A stretch of DNA of 64,000 nucleotides, taken from Panicum virgatum (lineage: Eukaryota; Streptophyta; Magnoliopsida; Poales; Poaceae). A program made the position numbers and the translations under genes. Positions within the stretch are counted from its first letter, which is position 1, and the number at the start of each line of letters is the position of its first letter. The notes beneath the pieces were generated by a model, which was not told where the DNA came from, ran no database searches, and saw only the letters and a list, made by a program, of their open reading frames with translations. Below, piece by piece: positions 44,904 through 56,627 of the stretch. The stretch spans positions 48,748,930 through 48,812,929 of the forward strand of contig NC_053148.1 of the NCBI RefSeq assembly GCF_016808335.1, given 5' to 3'.

Positions 44904-45748
44904 TATGCGAGTGAAGTGGCTTCCTGACGAATACCTGGATGCTGCTCCTGGCTGTAATCGCAAGACGTATTGATTCGGCACGTGTGAATCTTCTAAAGAG
45001 GGTACCGTAAATCCGTAACCGAGAACTGAGTTCATTCAGACAAGCATGCGAGAAGAATGGCTACTGCTTATGTTCGTATCCACTTGGAGAACGGCAACAT
45101 TCTCATCATGAAATTGGAATTGTTTGCGAATTGCGATTTATTGTCACAGTAATAGGAAATGAAGCAGAAGTTGCTTTTGTTTGGTTGTCTAGTCTTTGTT
45201 TTACAAATTTCAAGCAGCTGATGGGCAGTTTTTATCCTCGAAATTGGGGCGTGTCAAGAGAGATTGAGGTGTTTTCATACTGATACTCACTGTATGAAAC
45301 ATCAAGCAGTATTCTTTTTTTTTTTTCAGTTTTCACCAATCACCCCATGCCAAATCAGATAGTCAGGGAACCTTGCACATAGCTAGCTATCACAAAACAC
45401 AGGCTAAACCCTGATTTTAAATAACAATTTTTCTGTGCAAGACAAACAAGACCATTCCCAATAAAATGCAGATGCAGACACCGCTGCGCCTAACCATTAT
45501 ATTACAGAAAGCAGAACAGTGTACACAGCAGTACAGCACCACAACGACACCATCACAAAGCGTACTGGAAGACCGACTCAGTATGCCCTATGATGAGGGA
45601 AACAGTCAATCCTATCACAATATAAGATGAGATTATGAGAAACTAGAAAAACGACAGCTAACTCAAAAGATCCTCAAGTTCTCCGTCAATGCAGATTTGC
45701 CTGCCCATAACAGTATGTACAAATGGTCGGCGCACTGTGCATGACTGA
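44904..45748. other. Convergent 3' flanks of MPH2-like and TIGR01589 genes
   Basis: AT-rich sequence holding both 3' untranslated regions, including a T10 tract near 45310. No further gene is seen. Confidence 0.5.
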
Positions 45749-48602
45749 TCAACCTGCTGAGGAAAAAAAAACAGTAAACACCAGAATGTATGTTGCCCCC
45801 CCAAGAAAAAAGAAAAGTGTGTTTGTCCACAACAGAAGAAACCACTAAGAGAGAAAGCAACTCAAATTAAGGAAAGTTTCCTTAATATACCAGATCAACT
45901 AAATTATTGCCGCAACAACTCCCGCTCAAGCAGACACTAATACACATAAACTAACTATATTTACTAGTCCAATAAATGCATGAAAACCATTTTCTATTGG
46001 GACAGTAAACAGCAGAGACAACAGTACATCTATCCATGGGGTGGTTATGAAAAAAAAAGGAGGATTCAACAATCACCTGTATGATCTCCCCCTGTTGAAT
46101 CAGAGAAGTTATTTGTTTCAGAAGTGAGGAATGTTGTCATTTCTGCAGAAAAGAAATCCAAAACATGATAAAGCCAAAGATAGAGGTTGAAGACAAAAAA
46201 GTAGGTACTGAGAATTAGGAAGAAATCAGCAATATTACTGGAAGGTACCTGCACTTTGGCTGAAATCCTCTGCCAAGTCTGAAAAGATGAAACTTTGGGG
46301 AATCTGGTTCAAGAAGCTAAATGATGACGATTCCATATCCAAAATCGAATCGCTCAGTGGCTGCCCATTCAACTCTGAGCTACTGAAGGATCCACCACCA
46401 GATGCATCACCTATTGACTGGCATGATTCCAGGAAAGTATTCCCGCAGAAAGCAAAATCAGCATTACTTGAATAGCCAGACTCTGTCTTAATTGTCGCAT
46501 TCGTCCCATTGTCTACACCAAACAGCACAGCAGTTGCATTCTGATCTGACTGCAGGATAGTTGAAGCATCTATTCCACTTTGAAGACCATGCATGTCTTT
46601 ACCGGCATTGAGTAATTGATCACCAGAAGGTGTGCCATTTATTATGCTACTTGAGCTTCCATTGTGCATTATACCATCTGGCATTGCAGATCCCGGAGCA
46701 GTCTCAGGCAAAAAGCATGAATTTTGCTTTACTGAAACAAGTAAAGAAAGTAGCCATGTTAAAATGCCAGGCAGTAGGAAGCTAGCAAAAGGAATTTATC
46801 AGCAAGTGAAAGAAGAGCAGAAACTGGAAGGTGGCAATAGTAAGATATAGATACCATAAGCAAAAATGGAACATCAAATTAATGAATGATAGATTTGTTG
46901 AGCTTATAAAATGGTTAAATTACTTAGCAAAAAAAACATGTATTGCTTGGGGTTTTTCAAAGATCGATGAGCAATTGCTGATAAGAAGCTCAAAAGCTGC
47001 AAATAGAGGTCTTACATGGGTCGGAAATAGAACCATTAGGAAGAGACATGGAAGGGATCCCTGAAGGAAACTCTTTACTCATAATCTGCAGCTGACCCTC
47101 AAGAAGCTTGTTGAAGACCATTATTTGATTCTTAAGCATTAGCCTCATATAGTATGCCTTGAAAAACAGAGGATTCTGTTGCTCAAGTTGTCGCCAAACT
47201 GAAAAGATGACAGAAGAAAGCACCAATTAGCTAGCAATCAGAAATAAATTTCTTTAAGAACAAAACTAAAAAAAATGCTGGGATAGAGGTAAGCATACCG
47301 GAAACTCTGAGAGAACCAGTGAAACAAATGGAATTCTGTAAGTTAATTTCACTACCATGCTATTTGTTGGTATCTTAATGGAGGTGCAGTTTAGCTGAAG
47401 CACAGATTCAATTTCAATAGAGTAAATTGCAAAAGAAATTTCCAGAAAAGGGGGGTGCTGTAGAACTAGAACTTGGTGGCCATTAAGGTAGGACAATGGA
47501 TCTAAATTTTTTTTGACACATGATATTTATTTTACATTAAGGGTGTAATGATTTTAAGCAGGGATGGATGGTTTTCATTATCATAATATAAGAATATTAG
47601 AAGGCACCAATCAAGATTCCAATAATAAATGGTTTCCCATTGATGTTTCAATTCTATTGGATGGCAACTGGCAATGCTGTTGCTTATAATAGGTCCACTT
47701 TCCAACAAAACCATGTAAAAATTAGTAGATTTGGGGAGCAGACAACAATCAATCAAGATTCAAGAGAAGAGAATCAGAACAAAGATTGCTGTTATCGTTG
47801 TTGTTGTTGGTGGTGTTTTCAAGCATCATTTGTGTAATATGAACTATCATATGTCCATGGTTCAGAATGACAGTTTAATATTGGACTAAGTTTGAGCCAG
47901 GTAACTTTGGACCAACTTGCAAGTAAGAGAAAGGAGTCCTTTTACTGTAAAAGATAACAAAGAGCATTACCAAGCTCAGTAATGCCAGGATCTATCTTTG
48001 CCTGTTGAGAAACGGCATCAATTACTTCTTTCTGGTTCATATATGCCTGAAGGCAGTGCTCTATAAGAGCCTGGACCTGAACACCAGTGGTCAGCAACAG
48101 GAGTTAATGAGTTATCTTATGATCTGTCCAAGTAAATACATACAAACTGTTTCAAATATGTGTTACGTCAAATAAGATTGGAAACTATGGAGAGACAGCT
48201 ATTGAGCACAATTTCACTGGATACAAACATTCACGGCATCCGCAAACCAACATTAGTTGCCTGTAGGAACTAGAAGTGCAAAATGAATGCTGAAAAACGC
48301 ATGAGATTACCCTAGACACTAGACGGCTAGACCCTTGGTGTTCATCTGAAACCCTAGATTACCAAATTCAATATGAGTGCAGAAACCAGCCTGTTCTCCG
48401 AGAGGAAAGGCACGAGTAGGGGTATCAAGTCTCAACAATCAGCAAAGCCCCGGGGAGCAAATCACAAAGGAAATAACTAAATCCTCGTGAAGCAACGAGC
48501 TGACGAGCAAAAAGCGCACAGACAAGGAAAGCAACAAACAAAGCCACTGACGAGCAGCAAGTCCTCGCGACAGACCTTGTGCAGTAGTTCCTCAATCGCC
48601 AT
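45749..48602 (-). CDS. Plant-specific protein with TIGR01589 domain, function unknown
   Basis: Six exons join in frame: 48602-48576, 48076-47971, 47198-47016, 46731-46249, 46142-46077 and a tiny last exon ending in the TGA at 45749-45751, about 290 residues in all. Residues 1 to about 80 form the plant-specific domain TIGR01589: VQALIEHCLQAYMNQKEVID, then KIDPGITELVWRQLEQQNP and AYYMRLMLKNQIMVFNKLLE. The rest is Ser/Asn/Asp-rich and probably disordered (SSSFSFLNQIPQSFIFSDLA near 240). The last acceptor is a CAGCAG (NAGNAG) sequence at 45754-45759; both choices reach the same stop and differ by one residue. No catalytic motif is visible and the function is not known. Exons 1-3 are the most certain; the C-terminal exon is inferred from splice consensus. 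Confidence 0.8.
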
Positions 48603-49810
48603 GGATGCTGCCTCCCGCTTCCCGCTCCTGCCCTAGCTCCCCCTTGTTCCCAGCCGAAGCTCCTCCCCCGGCCCTACGCAGCAGAATCGGGATGAGCGAC
48701 ACCAATTACCCCACGGAAGCCGAGGGATTAGGGGGGATTCGATTCGAAGGAATTCAACGGACGGATCGGTCGCACCTGCCCTGCTTCGCCGCCGCCGCGG
48801 AGTCTGCTCCGCGTAGAGACCAGAGAGAGCGGGGGAAGGGGAGGCGGAGGAGGAACCGCGGCCACCACCAGCAGCAGCGGCTGCAGCAGCCCGGTTCACT
48901 TGTGCCTCGTGATCAATCAATCAATCCACTAGCGAGGTGAGGAGGAGGAAGCCGAGCGCCCGGAGCCACCCCACCACTGTGGCTGCGAGTTGGGTTGGGG
49001 GAAAAGGAGGGAGGGGAGGTGTGCTGCGATGGTGGAGTCCCTGTTCTGGAATCTGGGGCGCCCGGAGCCCTCATATTGGCTGGGGGAATATTTGATACTG
49101 CAGCCAGTAGTGAATCTTTTTGCAATGGATTTCTTTTATCACTTTATTTATCAGTTCCTTCAGACCACCTCCCTCTTTCTCAAAAAAAAAAAACAACAAC
49201 AACAACAGTTCAGACCAAACTCTAATCAGGCCAATAAGGTTAACTAACTAAAGTGTGTGTGTATCACAACATAGTATTTGGATGTAACTGGTATATATTT
49301 ATGCTGCATGCTTACTGGAACTTTTAAATAAGATATGATGTTGGGAATGTGAAATGGAGGCACCAGACAGAGGAGGCCTGCCAGATCTGAAACCGGGAGC
49401 ACCATACCCACTTCAATCTGCAATGCTCCGGTCCAGTGCTCCCTCCATCCGTTCCATTTGCATTTTTTTTTCTTCACTTTTGCATCGCCTTGTACTGCGC
49501 TCAAAACAACTCCCCTTTTGCCTTTTTTACCTTTTAGGAAACTGCACATTTGCATTTGTGTCTACACGGGCATCATCCTGTGGTTGCTGCTGCAAACTGC
49601 AAACGTTCAGTGTGGCTGTGAGTGAGAACAGTGCCTGAATAAACGTAAGAAACCAACTGAATAAACATGCGACTGTGGAAGCATTGCTCAAGATTCAGAT
49701 CTGATCATCTGAATGTGAGGAAGGATGACCTGTAGGTTGGCAGAATGGCAATAGGAACTTCTTGCGATGTGCAGACTATCAGCTCATGGAAGTGAAACAA
49801 ACAAGTAATC
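48603..49810. other. Upstream region of the TIGR01589 gene and unannotated DNA
   Basis: 48603-49000 is GC-rich with purine-rich tracts and is probably promoter plus leader of the leftward gene. 49180-49210 holds an A10 run followed by (CAA)n, which may be another retroposed tail. The remainder shows no gene. Confidence 0.4.
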
Positions 49811-50361
49811 AGGCAATCGGCCCCAACAGGTGTGATTCTCATAAGTCTAAACGTTGGGATCCACCACCTAGGGGATGGGTTATGGTGAATGTAGACGCAA
49901 CAATCTTTCACAAAACTAATCGAATGGGGTTGGGCATTGTGATCAGAGACCACAAAGGGGACTTCCTGGCGGCGTGCAGGCAGGGCATCGATAGGATTAT
50001 AAACCCGGAATTAGCGGAGGCTATTGCTTTCAGGCGGGCGATTCTCTTTGCTTCTGAGCTCTCATATAACCGGGCTATTGTAGCAACAGATTGCCTCTCC
50101 TTGATCCGGAAGCTCCAGTCACAGGACATGGACCGATCCCATACAGGAATCATTACCCAAGATATCAAGAAAGCGGCACATGTTTCCTCTGTTGTCTTCT
50201 CTTTTATCCATGTTAGTAGATGTTGTAATGAGGTAGCTCATGTACTTGCTAGGTCAACCGATCAAATCTCTGAATCGGTCTGGCTTCATGTTGCTCCAGA
50301 GTTTCTCTGGCCTTCTTTGTGTAACGATCGGTTAAATGAATAAAAGGCTACCGTTTCAAAA
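49811..50361 (+). mobile_element. 5'-truncated LINE carrying an RNase H domain
   Basis: An open frame through 50343 encodes a plant RNase H-like (RVT_3) domain: PPPRGWVMVNVDATIFHKTN, GLGIVIRDHKGDFLAA, INPELAEAIAFRRAILFA and VATDCLSLIRKLQSQ, then FIHVSRCCNEVAHVLA. The active-site Asp, Glu and Asp positions are recognisable (VDA, ELAEA, TDCLS). A poly(A)-like tail (CAAAAAAA) follows. Identical 12-bp sequences AAACAAGTAATC at 49799-49810 and 50362-50373 flank it, the target-site duplication of a LINE insertion. This is the C-terminal end of an L1-type polyprotein, not a host RNase H gene. Confidence 0.88.
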
Positions 50362-50415
50362 AAACAAGTAATCGGCTATGGAATTAAGTTGTTCATACCG
50401 TTGTGTACACAGATG

Positions 50416-52317
50416 CTAGATTCCGTGACTGATCTCAACCGAGCTGTGACCACTCTCCTTCACTTCTTGCCCACTTGCCATCGCTTTAACCCTTGAAGCA
50501 TTTTCGTTGTCCCCAATCTCGTAAAAGTATTTTGATACCTGCAAGTTGGTGGCTGGATCCTTTTGGCCCACATTTATCAGCATATTTGCAGCTCTCTTTC
50601 CCAGCACATTTTCACCATGCGCCCTGCAACTCTGTAGGAGCGAGCTCCATGCCTTGGTGTAGTGTCGCAGTGGAGAGTGCTCCATCATTTTCATTGCATC
50701 CTCCACAAAACCATCTCGACTCAGAAGGTTAACTATGCAAGCAAAGTGCCTTTCATCAGGATCCAGCTCACGATTTGCTCTCATAAGTTCCATCACCAGC
50801 CTTCCTTCTTCAAACAATCCTGCCTGATCACAACCAGCAATCGCGCATAGGAAGGTAACATCGTCAGGCTTGAGGCCCCTAGAAACCATCTTATTGAACA
50901 GCTCCACTGCTTGTGTGCCATCTCCATATCGAGCACATGCAGATATTATTGAAGTGAAGCAAATGACATTCGGATACTGCAAGCTTTCAAATATCAAGTG
51001 GGAACTGTTCATTTGACCAGCTCGAGCATATGCGCTGATCAAGGACGAGCACACAGCCATGTCTGTTTCAAAGCCCAATTTGAAGACCCAAGAGTGCAGC
51101 ATTTTGCAACTGATTAAACTTGAAGAAGCCGACAAAGATATGGCCTTCATGGTTGCAGAGAGAGTCACATTATCAGGCACAATTCCCTCTACAATCATAC
51201 AGTGCAATACTTCCAATGCGGAGTCAAAAACCTTGCAGCGAATTGATGATGTGATGGTTGAGTTATAGCACTCCAGTGCAAGGTTTGGGATCTCATTAAA
51301 GATTGCCAAGGAACAATCAAAAGACCAACACTTTCCATACATGTCAATGAGTGCAGTTTGCACATGCACGCTACTCCAACTGAATCCAAGCTTAAGAGCA
51401 ACTCCATGCATCTGAACCCCGAATTGAAGATCTCCAGTCTGACCAGATAAAGCAAAGAGCCCAACAAAGGAGCGAACTGAGGGCAGCTTGCCGTGCCAAA
51501 GCATCTGTCTCAAGTAATCAGTTGCGTCCTTCATACGTCCTTTGCTTGCATAAACAGAAACAATGGAGTTCCATGAGATGACATCCTCAGAAGGGATATC
51601 ATCAAGTGAATTCTTAGCATCCACCAAATCCCCAGTCGCTGAGTAAAGATCCACAAGTGAGTTTGACAAGAAAATGTTTGAAGGAACCCACCCTGCCTTC
51701 AGAACTACTCCATGAAGTTGCCTTCCTTGTTCCAGCCATTCTTCATCTAGATAGCATCCTCTCATAGCATAACAGTAGGAAAGACCATTCAACTCCAAAC
51801 CCTGTCTTCTCATGTCAAGTAGGGAACAAAGGAGGTCCTCAGTCAGCTTCAGATTGCACAAGCCACCCAGAACCACATTGGACATGACTGTGCTTCGCAA
51901 TGCAGTTTCATCGTATAGCAAGAGGGCAGCACAAGGCATTCCAATGCGCATATAGAGATTGACCAACGCAGACCCAGTAAACGGGTTGGAGCACAAGCCC
52001 AACGCCAGCACCCGGCCATGCAGTTGCATTCCCTCACAGCTGTTGCACGCACTGAGGATTGCAGCGAAGGTATGAGGGGTCTCTCTGAAGCCTGAAGAAA
52101 CCATCCACCTGTAGACTGCACGAGCTCGATCGCCGAGGCCATCCCGAATGAAACCAGTGATCATACGGTTCAAAGAAATAACATCCCGCATTGCCATCAC
52201 CAGTTCACCACAAATAGCCTGACTACAGACTGTGATGGATCCACCGGAGACAGCAAGATGATGCTTGGAACTCTGGTTTTCCTTGCTGGTATGTGCAACT
52301 TGCAGGAGAGAGGTCAC
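50416..52317 (-). CDS. Pentatricopeptide repeat protein, PLS class with E-type C-terminus
   Basis: An intronless frame of 633 codons. PPR proteins bind organelle RNA one base per repeat and direct editing, splicing or stability. Repeats typical of the PLS class run from about residue 45 to 520: DVISLNRMITGFIRDGLGDR, SEDVISWNSIVSVYASKGRM, VHVQTALIDMYGKC, NVICFTSIISACARYGDGTQ and LKPDDVTFLCAIAGCDQAGL. The C-terminus carries E/E+ motif features (AWSSLLQSCRAHG, NLQVSKYFYEIGDNENASRV) but no DYW domain. The N-terminus is not an obvious transit peptide, so the start could lie elsewhere. A GC-rich block at 53170-53470 with a minus-strand donor (GAG|GTGAGAAG near 53172) may be a spliced 5' leader. The target is unknown. 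Confidence 0.88.
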   Translation of the reverse strand: MTSLLQVAHTSKENQSSKHHLAVSGGSITVCSQAICGELVMAMRDVISLNRMITGFIRDGLGDRARAVYRWMVSSGFRETPHTFAAILSACNSCEGMQLHGRVLALGLCSNPFTGSALVNLYMRIGMPCAALLLYDETALRSTVMSNVVLGGLCNLKLTEDLLCSLLDMRRQGLELNGLSYCYAMRGCYLDEEWLEQGRQLHGVVLKAGWVPSNIFLSNSLVDLYSATGDLVDAKNSLDDIPSEDVISWNSIVSVYASKGRMKDATDYLRQMLWHGKLPSVRSFVGLFALSGQTGDLQFGVQMHGVALKLGFSWSSVHVQTALIDMYGKCWSFDCSLAIFNEIPNLALECYNSTITSSIRCKVFDSALEVLHCMIVEGIVPDNVTLSATMKAISLSASSSLISCKMLHSWVFKLGFETDMAVCSSLISAYARAGQMNSSHLIFESLQYPNVICFTSIISACARYGDGTQAVELFNKMVSRGLKPDDVTFLCAIAGCDQAGLFEEGRLVMELMRANRELDPDERHFACIVNLLSRDGFVEDAMKMMEHSPLRHYTKAWSSLLQSCRAHGENVLGKRAANMLINVGQKDPATNLQVSKYFYEIGDNENASRVKAMASGQEVKESGHSSVEISHGI

Positions 52318-53955
52318 TCAGGTCAGTATGCAGCTTTGCGGAATTGTCAGGTTGGTGGGGGACTTGTCCAAGTAGCAAGGATCTCTCCGATTTCCATCAG
52401 TCCATAGCAAGTCCCCCAGAGAAGAAAAACAATGGAGAATCTTCTTGTCAAGCATACTGTTGTCATCTTAACCTGGTCCGTCACTTTGGCGCTCGTTGGC
52501 CATTATCACATACTGACTGGATGACTGGCATAAAATCAGGTGAACAAGTGTATGGAAACTTCAGAACAGTTTGCTTAGAGTCACAAAAAACAAAATCAAA
52601 ACTAGGATATGGCAATCTAAGCACCACCAGTTAGTGTCATGTAACCTAGTAAAGAGTAGACTTTGGTACAACTCACATTCTCTACTGAAGATCTGAATGA
52701 CAGACTGTGACCGCCATCATCACTAAGTAGTTTAGTATACAAGGACTACTTTAAAGTTGTACCATCATGATAGAAGCCCATACGTCGTATTACATAAAAA
52801 AGACTGCCACAGGTCCAAAACTCACCGTTAGATGAACATATCTACAGTCAGACTGAAACCAAAACTTAGGGCTATCTGTGAACATTTCTACATGTGGTTG
52901 AATTGCAATTCAGTTATTGACACTATGAGCTGATCGTATTCGAGTTTGTCAAGCTTCAATAGTCAATACCAATCAGTACTGCATGCAACAATTCCCCAAT
53001 CCACCTAAAAAGAATGCGATTTAGACCATGATACAATATTGGTACAAATATATGGAAAATCTCACACTTTCTCACTCTAAGCTTCAAAGCTGATAATAGA
53101 TTTTCCATATACACCGAATAGATTACACTCTAAAGGCTTTGAATTAATCAGAACCAATAAGACTTCTCACCTCGGTAGGCAACAAGCCACGCAGGCAGGG
53201 GCCGCTGCGACTCCGTCTCCGTGCTTGGCTGGTAACGTCTGTCCAGCCTCCAGCGTCGGGCGCACGGCTGCTGCAAACCGCACAAGTGCGGAGGCCGGAG
53301 AGCGAATACCGTAGGGCGGAAGGAGCACGCCAGCAAGCGGCAGGTCGCAGGGGAGGTTTGGACCGGCGGTCGCCGGAGCGGGCGAGCAGCAGGGGGCGGC
53401 TACGATTCGGCCGTTCGGCTTTCCCCCCTGAACTGCCCCACAAAGAAGAAGCCCCAGCTGTCCGATCGACTGGGCTGGCCCGTTAAGCAGTTTACACGGC
53501 CCACCCACCCCATTATCTCTCGTTGTGGCCTCTTTTATCTCTGTAACTGGGCAAATCTCACAAGCCAGAGACATTCAGTATCATCGCTTTGAAACCCACC
53601 GGAACCAGCCACGAGTGGAGTGTGCTTCCGTGTGAAGACGAGTACAGTTCCAATGGGGCAACTGACATTCAGCGGAGACAGCCGACTTCGCATCCCTGGT
53701 AAAAGACACAAGAGAGCTTTGTGTTATCTGTTATCACTCATCAGAAGGCTGACAATCTCCTTTCATTTATTAGATCGCATGAAGAAATGGGAAGAAATAG
53801 TACCTTAGGCATTTATAAATTCAAAACTGGATGTCAATTGTGACATGAAGCACTTATGTTAATGCATTGGTGTATTCTTGCCTTTTTTTTTTTGAACGAA
53901 CACATTCTTGCCTTTCTGAGCTCTAGAACAAGAACAACATATTGCAGAATGAAAA
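52318..53955. other. Intergenic DNA between the two PPR genes
   Basis: Contains the upstream region of the first PPR gene, including the GC-rich possible leader exon at about 53170-53470, and the 3' flank of the second. 52400-53140 is AT-rich with no gene seen. Confidence 0.45.
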
Positions 53956-56325
53956 TCACCAAAAATCATTGCAAGAGCATGTTCCATCTCGAAAATGGTG
54001 GAACCTACTCCGGTCTCTAACAATGATTTCCCGTTTCCAAAGCTTTGAGATTAACTTGATTGCAGAGTGGCAGTCCTCACAGACCCTCAGGTTTTTCATG
54101 ATATGAATAGGCAAGTTCGGTGGAAGGCTAATGAGACCAAAAGCAATGGCCATCTTCTCACTGTGTGCTAAAAGTGCTTGTTCTTTCTCTTCCTCATCAA
54201 CATCCACTGTTATCTTTGACGTGATCGGAGAATAACCCACAGACTTTAGCCTGTGTGCAATTTCCTCCATCATTGTGATGATCTCAAATGTCCAAGGATG
54301 TGATTGGTCATTAACAACAAACTTGTGCACCTGCCCAGCCACAGTAATGGAACTGTAACCTGCCGTCTTCTTAACTCCCCGTTCTTCCATCAACATCCTT
54401 ATCCTTGATGCATCTACCCATTTTCTAGAGTCTATGTATATGTTATACAACTGAACATAGACAGCATCCTCGTCAGGCTCCAACTTCAGAAGATGCTCCG
54501 CAGCATGTCGAGCTAGGTCAATTTTTTTGTGGACTCTGCAAGCACTCAAGATGGAGCCCCATATGACAGCATTTGGTTGCATTGGCATCGTCTGAACAAG
54601 ATCCATAGCTTCATCCAAGAGGCCACTTCGAGCAAGCAAATCTACCATGCAGCCATAGTGCTCAATCTGAGGGTGTATACCATGCGACGATCTCATTTCT
54701 TTGAAATGCAGACGACCTTCATTAAGCAGGCATGAGTGGCTGCATGCAGTAAGAACAGCAATGTAGGTAACTGAGTTGGGCTGAAAACCATTGCGTTTCA
54801 TCTGGCAGAAATACTCCAGAGCAACCTTACCCATCCCATTGAAAGCAAGACCTGCGATCATGGCACTCCAAGTGTGAACATCTCTTTCACCCATCCGCTG
54901 GAACACAATGGTTGCCTCATCCACCCTCCCACATTTCATATACATGTCCACAAGTGCAGTTGCAAGATAAACATCATCTTCCACCAGCCTCTGCTCGATT
55001 GAAGCATGCAAAGCCCTGCCCTGAGGCAGTGCACCTAAGCTTGCACAAGCAGTGAGAAGGCTCACCACTGTAAAATTATCAGCACGCAGGCTATGTCTCC
55101 TCATCTGCATGAACAACAGTAATGCGTCTCTAAGCCGGCCACTGTGGATGTATCCAGTGATCATCGAGTTGAATGTGATGACATCAGGGGTGTCCATTTG
55201 ATCAAACAGAGACCTAGCAATATCAACATGGCCAAGTTTGCAGTACCCGTCAATGATAGCATTCCATGGCTGGGGTTTTTGGCCTCTTCCCACTGCGTCA
55301 AAGATCCCCTGTGCACAGGCAATGTCACCACACTTGGCATACATGTCGATAAGCGCAACAACAAGATTGTCACTCATCTTGATCCTCTTCTCCCCAATAA
55401 GAAAGTGCAGTGAACGTCCAAGGTCCAAATCCTTGAGCTGCGAACATGCTGAGAGCACACCGATCACCGCAACCTCATCAGGGGCGACACCATCTGAAAG
55501 CATGCTGTTGAAGCAATTCACGGCCTCAGCAGCCCGACCTGCACGAGAGTACCCGGCAATCAAGCTAGTCCACGAGACCACGTTCCTCTCCGGTGCCTGC
55601 ACAAGGAGCCTCCGCGCTTCATCGAGTAGCCCCATCTTGGCCAGCCCACCGATCATCGTCGTCCACGCAACCGCGTCCTTGACAGGCATCTCGTCGAACG
55701 CCCGGCGCGCGTCGTCCGTGAGCCCGAGCACAGCATACATGTGGATGAGGGGGTTCGTGACGAGCGTCCCGGCGGAGGGGAGCATGGTCCGGAGACACGC
55801 GGCGTGCAGCATCCGGCAGAGCCCGGCGCGGGCGCGGGCTAGGGAGCAGCACCTGAAGAGGAAGTGGAACGTGAAAGCGTCCGCACGGACGCCCCCGCGG
55901 CGCATACGGCGGAAGAGGAGGACCGGATGGTCTGCGCCGGCCGACGCGCGGAGGCAGGCGCGCAGGGCGGTGTCGAAGAGAAACGTGGAGTGCAGCGGCA
56001 ATCGGTCGAACAGGCTGAGCGCGTAGCTGAGATGGAGCGGCGCCGAGAGGCAGTTGGTGAGGGAGCTGAGGAGGTGCCCAGCGGAGGGTGGGTGGACAAT
56101 CTTTCCGGATGTGGTGAGGACGGCGTGGAGCTGGGATGCTTGCCGCACGGAGCGAGGGGTCGGCCATGGCGACGCCGGCATGGCACATTGGCACGGTCGC
56201 CGCTCGCAGCTGAGGAAGAGCATGTACGGTTGTGTGCCGGCGCGGGGAAACGAGCTCGAGCCCGAGTTCTTTTGGGCTGTTTTGATTGAGAAATTGCAGG
56301 CGGCCATGACCAAGCCCAAGTACAC
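53956..56325 (-). CDS. DYW-type pentatricopeptide repeat protein (C-to-U RNA editing factor family)
   Basis: An intronless frame of 789 codons. PLS-DYW proteins select cytidines in plastid or mitochondrial transcripts, and the DYW domain deaminates them. PPR motifs run from about residue 95 to 620 (NPLIHMYAVLGLTDDARRAF, DAVAWTTMIGGLAKMGLLDE, DVITFNSMITGYIHSGRLRD, LVDMYMKCGRVDEA). They are followed by E/E+ motifs (AVIWGSILSACRVHKKIDLA, YVQLYNIYIDSRKWVDASRI) and a DYW domain. That domain keeps the deaminase zinc signature: HSEKMAIAFGLI with the HxE, then CEDCHSAIKLIS with CxxC, and the second site ending CSCNDFW. The terminal tripeptide is DFW instead of DYW. Several Met codons near the start (M1, M8, M35) leave the exact N-terminus open. 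Confidence 0.92.
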   Translation of the reverse strand: MYLGLVMAACNFSIKTAQKNSGSSSFPRAGTQPYMLFLSCERRPCQCAMPASPWPTPRSVRQASQLHAVLTTSGKIVHPPSAGHLLSSLTNCLSAPLHLSYALSLFDRLPLHSTFLFDTALRACLRASAGADHPVLLFRRMRRGGVRADAFTFHFLFRCCSLARARAGLCRMLHAACLRTMLPSAGTLVTNPLIHMYAVLGLTDDARRAFDEMPVKDAVAWTTMIGGLAKMGLLDEARRLLVQAPERNVVSWTSLIAGYSRAGRAAEAVNCFNSMLSDGVAPDEVAVIGVLSACSQLKDLDLGRSLHFLIGEKRIKMSDNLVVALIDMYAKCGDIACAQGIFDAVGRGQKPQPWNAIIDGYCKLGHVDIARSLFDQMDTPDVITFNSMITGYIHSGRLRDALLLFMQMRRHSLRADNFTVVSLLTACASLGALPQGRALHASIEQRLVEDDVYLATALVDMYMKCGRVDEATIVFQRMGERDVHTWSAMIAGLAFNGMGKVALEYFCQMKRNGFQPNSVTYIAVLTACSHSCLLNEGRLHFKEMRSSHGIHPQIEHYGCMVDLLARSGLLDEAMDLVQTMPMQPNAVIWGSILSACRVHKKIDLARHAAEHLLKLEPDEDAVYVQLYNIYIDSRKWVDASRIRMLMEERGVKKTAGYSSITVAGQVHKFVVNDQSHPWTFEIITMMEEIAHRLKSVGYSPITSKITVDVDEEEKEQALLAHSEKMAIAFGLISLPPNLPIHIMKNLRVCEDCHSAIKLISKLWKREIIVRDRSRFHHFRDGTCSCNDFW

Positions 56326-56627
56326 TGAAAGGAAGTCTTGTGGCCCATCTTTCCAGGTGAAGCCCTACCAGCCCAATATCGGCCTGATTTATTCATGAAA
56401 GTATTTTTCTTGAAAAATCTAGCCCAATATGATTCTTTTGAAATGAAATCAATATTATTTCATAGATAATGATAGTAATAAAGTTTAAAATGTTCGACCA
56501 ATAAATAACATTTTGCGAACTAAACAAGGTACAATACTTTGTATTACTTCTTATACATCAAGCATTGGCGCACAAGGTAAATCCTTTCTTCCTAGCTATG
56601 GAGCATCAGAGCAGGAAAAAAGACACG
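56326..56627. other. DYW gene upstream region
   Basis: AT-rich. GCGAACTAAACAAGGTAC near 56515-56532 resembles one terminus of the common grass MITE family, but the opposite end was not found. Confidence 0.35.
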
